From Stenotrophomonas sp. UBA2124 (GTDB lineage Bacteria; Pseudomonadota; Gammaproteobacteria; Xanthomonadales; Xanthomonadaceae), in NCBI GenBank assembly GCA_002329155.1, contig DCXY01000018.1, positions 1 through 17,849 on the forward strand: a stretch of DNA of 17,849 bases. Reading direction: 5' to 3'. The notes under the pieces were generated by a model, which ran no database searches, was not told the origin of the DNA, and saw only the letters and a program-made list of their open reading frames with translations. This document shows, in pieces, positions 15,284-17,849 of the stretch (within the stretch, counting starts at the first letter, position 1; each line of letters starts with the position of its first letter). The translations under genes were made by a program, and so were the position numbers.

Positions 15284-17011
15284 ATGCCACGCCATCTGTT
15301 GTTGTGCCTTGCCGCAAGCGCGGCACTGGTTGCCTGCAAGCAGGAGCAGGCGCCGCCGCCCGCCGCTGAAACCCCCGCAGCACCCGCCACCGCCCATGCA
15401 TTCAATGCCCAGATCAATGCCGCCGACTTCGGCGAGCTGGTCAAGCACCTCGCATCGGATGAATTCGAGGGCCGCGCACCGGGCAGCAAGGGCGAGGAAC
15501 TGACGGTCAACTACATCCGTGACCAGATGCAGCGCATCGGCCTGCAGCCGGGCAACGGCGACAGCTGGTTCCAGGACGTGCCAATGACCGAAACCACGGC
15601 CGATCCAAAGACCGTGTTGAAGATCCAGCGCGACGGCGCCAGCCAGGATCTCGCCTTCGGCACCGACATGGTCATCGGCACCCGCACCGGCCAGCCCGAG
15701 ATCAAGATCGACGCCAGCGACATGGTGTTCGTCGGCTACGGTGTCGATGCCCCAGAGCAGAACTGGAACGACTACGCCGGCCAGGACTGGAAGGGCAAGA
15801 CGGTGGTGATGTTCGTCAACGACCCCGGCTTCCACGCCAATGACGAGAAGCTGTTTGAAGGCAAGCGCATGACCTACTACGGGCGCTGGACCTACAAGTT
15901 CGAGGAAGCCGCGCGCAAGGGCGCCGCCGCCGCACTGATCGTGCACGACACCGCGGGCGCCTCCTATGGCTGGGACGTGGTCAAGAACTCCTGGGGCGGC
16001 GCGCAGTACGACCTGCCGGCTGCCGAGGACAAGGAACCGCGCCTGCAGGCACAGGGCTGGCTCAGCGCCGAAGCCGCCCGCAAGCTGTTTGCCGACGCCG
16101 GGCTGGATCTGGACAAGGCCTATGCCGACGCCAACAAGCGCGGCTTCAAGCCGGTTCCGCTCAAGGCACAGCTGTCGCTGGACCTGAAGAGCACCATCGC
16201 CGAGAAGAAGTCACGCAACGTGGTCGGCGTGCTGCCGGGCAGCAGCCGTGCCGATGAGGCGGTGCTGTACATGGCCCACTGGGATCACCTCGGCAAGCAT
16301 GAGGGCGAGGAAGGCGACAACATCTACAACGGTGCCGTGGACAACGCCACCGGTGTGGCCGGCATCCTCGAAGTCGCCGATGCCATGGCTCACCAGCAGC
16401 CGGCCCCGGCCCGCTCGGTGGTGTTCCTGGCAGTCACCCTGGAGGAGTCGGGCCTGCTGGGTTCGCAGTACTACGTGAACCACCCGACCTTCCCGCTGGA
16501 CAAGATCGCCGGCGTCATCAACATCGACGCCATGTCGGTCAACGGCCGCGCCCGCGACCTAACCGTCACCGGCTTCGGCAGCTCCGAGCTGGAAGACATC
16601 CTCAAGCCGCTGGCGGCCAGGCAGAACCGCACCCTGCACGCAGAGACCTCGGTGCAGAGCGGCTTCTATTTCCGCTCCGACCACTTCAACTTCGCCAAGG
16701 CCGGCGTCCCCGCCCTGTACGCCGATGGCGGTGAAGACCTGCTCGACGGCGGCACCGAAGCCGGCAAGCGCGCCGCCGAAGCCTATGGCAAGGAGCGCTA
16801 CCACGGCCCGAAGGACGAGTACGACCCAGCCACCTGGAAGCTCGACGGCGTGGTCGAGGACCTGGAACTGCTCTACGGCGTCGGCCAGCAGCTGGCAGGC
16901 GGCGACGCCTGGCCCAACTGGTACGAAGGCAACCCCTTCAAGGCCAACCGCGACGCGATGATGAAGCACAAGGCCGAAAGCAGCACCAGCACCGACGCCA
17001 CCAAGAAGTAA
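15284..17011 (+). CDS. M28 family metallopeptidase, lipoprotein
   Basis: Probable periplasmic lipid-anchored zinc aminopeptidase. The 575-residue precursor has a lipoprotein signal MPRHLLLCLAASAALVAC with lipobox LVAC and C18 as lipid site, then a Pro/Ala linker. A protease-associated-type insert (about 120-260, including MVFVGYGVDAPEQNW) comes before the catalytic domain. The expected metal and catalytic residues are all present: H332 and D334 in HWDHLG, bridging D353 in GAVDNATG, E387/E388 in TLEESG, D415 in NIDAMS and H467 in SDHFNF, so two zinc ions and activity are likely. The ATG at 15284 has GGAG 5 nt upstream. It may be cotranscribed with the solenoid gene, or start at its own TAGAAT. 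A strong terminator follows 25 nt after the stop. Confidence 0.93.
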   Translation: MPRHLLLCLAASAALVACKQEQAPPPAAETPAAPATAHAFNAQINAADFGELVKHLASDEFEGRAPGSKGEELTVNYIRDQMQRIGLQPGNGDSWFQDVPMTETTADPKTVLKIQRDGASQDLAFGTDMVIGTRTGQPEIKIDASDMVFVGYGVDAPEQNWNDYAGQDWKGKTVVMFVNDPGFHANDEKLFEGKRMTYYGRWTYKFEEAARKGAAAALIVHDTAGASYGWDVVKNSWGGAQYDLPAAEDKEPRLQAQGWLSAEAARKLFADAGLDLDKAYADANKRGFKPVPLKAQLSLDLKSTIAEKKSRNVVGVLPGSSRADEAVLYMAHWDHLGKHEGEEGDNIYNGAVDNATGVAGILEVADAMAHQQPAPARSVVFLAVTLEESGLLGSQYYVNHPTFPLDKIAGVINIDAMSVNGRARDLTVTGFGSSELEDILKPLAARQNRTLHAETSVQSGFYFRSDHFNFAKAGVPALYADGGEDLLDGGTEAGKRAAEAYGKERYHGPKDEYDPATWKLDGVVEDLELLYGVGQQLAGGDAWPNWYEGNPFKANRDAMMKHKAESSTSTDATKK

Positions 17012-17036
17012 GCGCGCCTCATCCATCGCACCATCG

Positions 17037-17062
17037 AAGACGGCGCCGCAAGGCGCCGTCTT
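17037..17062 (+). terminator. Intrinsic terminator-like hairpin of the M28 gene
   Basis: 11-bp perfect stem AAGACGGCGCC (17037-17047) and complement (17052-17062) closed by a GCAA loop, a stable GNRA tetraloop. The T-run is short (TTCGT), so efficiency is uncertain. It is the first structure after the M28 stop. Confidence 0.78.
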
Positions 17063-17096
17063 CGTATCCAGCACCAGCACCCCAGCAACGCAACAT

Positions 17097-17164
17097 GTAG
17101 TGCCGAGCCAAGCTTGGCAAGGCCTTACCGCCAAAGCCCCCAGCGCAGCATGGCTGCGCTCTAC
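17097..17164. repeat. GTAG/CTAC-bounded REP pair of a second sequence type
   Basis: GTAG at 17097-17100 heads a stem region with the palindrome GCCAAGCTTGGC (17107-17118). A second hairpin, AGCGCAGC-ATG-GCTGCGCT (17142-17160), ends with CTAC (17161-17164). The two halves face outward as in the other clusters but the stems differ from the CCCGGG type and from each other. Confidence 0.7.
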
Positions 17165-17197
17165 AGATTCTCGGCCATCCATTTGGACCGCCACCTC

Positions 17198-17227
17198 GTA
17201 GCCCCGGTAAGCGCAGCGCACCCGGGG
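17198..17227 (+). repeat. SMAG-type REP element, plus orientation
   Basis: GTAGCCCCGGT start (one base different from the usual GTAGCCCGGGT), inner GCGC-A-GCGC, right arm ACCCGGGG. The change partly shifts the pairing in the stem. It pairs with 17315-17343. Confidence 0.82.
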
Positions 17228-17314
17228 TTTTTCTCGTGGTGTGGGCAGGCTTCAGCCTTCTCGATTTGCCCGCACCGCTGGGCGGCTCCAGAACAACCCT
17301 ATCGCTATCGGTTT

Positions 17315-17343
17315 CCCGGGTGCGCTGCGCTTACCCGGGCTAC
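17315..17343 (-). repeat. SMAG-type REP element, minus orientation
   Basis: Inverted element ending CTAC, identical over its 29 bases to the one at 11401-11429. Confidence 0.85.
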
Positions 17344-17381
17344 GTGGGTTCCACGTCAGTTTGTGGCCCCCGCCAAACAGG

Positions 17382-17416
17382 CAAAGAAAAACCCGCTGCA
17401 TTGCTGCAGCGGGTTT
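17382..17416 (-). terminator. Terminator after the distal 5S rRNA gene
   Basis: 12-bp perfect stem AAACCCGCTGCA (17389-17400) and complement (17405-17416), loop of 4, followed on the minus strand by TTTTTCTTTG. It starts 12 nt after the 5S 3' end and closes the rRNA operon. Confidence 0.92.
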
Positions 17417-17427
17417 CCAGAATAAAA

Positions 17428-17541
17428 CCTGGCGATGACCTACTCTCGCACAGCTTGAGCTGCACTACCATCGGCGCGGCTGCGTTTCACTTCCGAGTTC
17501 GGGATGGGATCGGGTGGTGCCACAGCGCTAATTTCACCAGG
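17428..17541 (-). rRNA. rrf: 5S ribosomal RNA (distal copy)
   Basis: The minus strand carries the 5S core CCCGATCCCATCCCGAACTC, GAAGTGAAACGC and GATGGTAGTG, and ends GAGAGTAGGTCATCGCCAGG. Ends are set by the terminal stem: 5' CCTGGTG pairs with 3' CGCCAGG over 7 bp. Length is 114 nt by this criterion; true processing may leave a few more bases. It differs from the other copy by one internal base (G at 17519, T at 17762) and one missing pair in the stem. Confidence 0.95.
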
Positions 17542-17624
17542 AAGACGGTTGGAGCAGCGCGATGCGCCCGCTCGAATTCGGCTCCCCTCAGGGAAAACAG
17601 GCAGCAGAATCACCTGCCTGCACT

Positions 17625-17659
17625 AAAAGGCAAACCCCCGCAGCGCGCTGCGGGGGTTT
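17625..17659 (-). terminator. Terminator-like hairpin between the two 5S genes
   Basis: The palindrome around CCCCCGCAGCGCGCTGCGGGGG with flanking AAA/TTT (17632-17659) folds to a very strong stem. On the minus strand it is followed by TTTGCCTTTT. It starts 11 nt after the proximal 5S gene, so the distal copy may be transcribed less. Confidence 0.8.
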
Positions 17660-17669
17660 TGGGATAAAA

Positions 17670-17785
17670 CCTTGGCGATGACCTACTCTCGCACAGCTTG
17701 AGCTGCACTACCATCGGCGCGGCTGCGTTTCACTTCCGAGTTCGGGATGGGATCGGGTGGTTCCACAGCGCTAATTTCACCAAGG
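17670..17785 (-). rRNA. rrf: 5S ribosomal RNA (proximal copy)
   Basis: Same 5S sequence as the distal copy, with the terminal stem 5' CCTTGGTG / 3' CGCCAAGG, 8 bp, length 116 nt. The remaining 64 bases to the window end match no 23S end that I recognise and are probably the 23S-5S spacer of an rRNA operon running leftward. Confidence 0.95.
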
Positions 17786-17849
17786 AGAGGGTTGGAGTGT
17801 CGCCTGGAGATCCGTGGTTGGACGGAACTCTGGCGCCAATCTCTCGTAG

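Noticed and set aside
17236..17667. 143-residue frame through the REP and 5S region
   Set aside because: It reads through a 5S rRNA gene, two terminators and a REP element in the opposite direction and has no protein features.

Overview
The window is a GC-rich chromosomal segment from a member of the Xanthomonadaceae, most like Stenotrophomonas. The support is the gene order around the aa3-type cytochrome oxidase (DUF2244-coxB-ctaD-small protein-ctaG-coxC), the style of the proteins, and many short GTAG-ended stem-loops that match the SMAG class of REP elements described for S. maltophilia. No prophage, insertion sequence, CRISPR array, defence locus or biosynthetic cluster is visible. This is mostly ordinary core genome, with unusual detail in the regulatory and repeat DNA.

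Positions 1-4560, minus strand: a compact respiratory operon. It reads DUF2244 membrane protein, coxB (CuA subunit II), ctaD (subunit I), a 43-residue single-pass protein too short for routine gene calling, ctaG (Cox11-type copper chaperone) and coxC (subunit III, cut by the window edge). Spacing is tight: 3 nt between DUF2244 and coxB, and a stop/start overlap between the small protein and ctaG. Structural subunits and the copper insertion factor are therefore probably made together.

Positions 4857-8066, plus strand: putA, a bifunctional proline catabolic enzyme without the DNA-binding domain of the E. coli protein. It runs divergently from the oxidase operon across a 296-bp control region and carries a nine-C run near its start. 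PutA passes electrons from proline to the quinone pool, so both sides of the divergent region serve respiration. A convergent interval with terminators and an inverted REP pair separates it from fadL (8539-9906, minus), an outer-membrane fatty-acid channel. The fadL promoter has a perfect inverted repeat at the expected transcription start.

Positions 10111-11161, plus strand: a rhomboid protease and a DUF1820 protein whose TATAAT box lies six bases before its ATG, the layout of a leaderless mRNA. REP elements, partly in an 87-bp imperfect tandem duplication, fill the next convergent gap.

Positions 11508-17011: ctpA (S41 protease) and envC (amidase activator with a degenerate LytM domain) lie in the same order on the minus strand and concern the cell wall. 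Diverging from envC are an exported protein built of seven 18-19-residue ETVNG repeats (probable beta-solenoid) and an M28 lipoprotein peptidase. The window closes with REP pairs and two tandem 5S rRNA genes on the minus strand, the tail of an rRNA operon whose 23S gene should lie beyond the right edge. The two 5S copies differ in their terminal stem by a matched base-pair addition.
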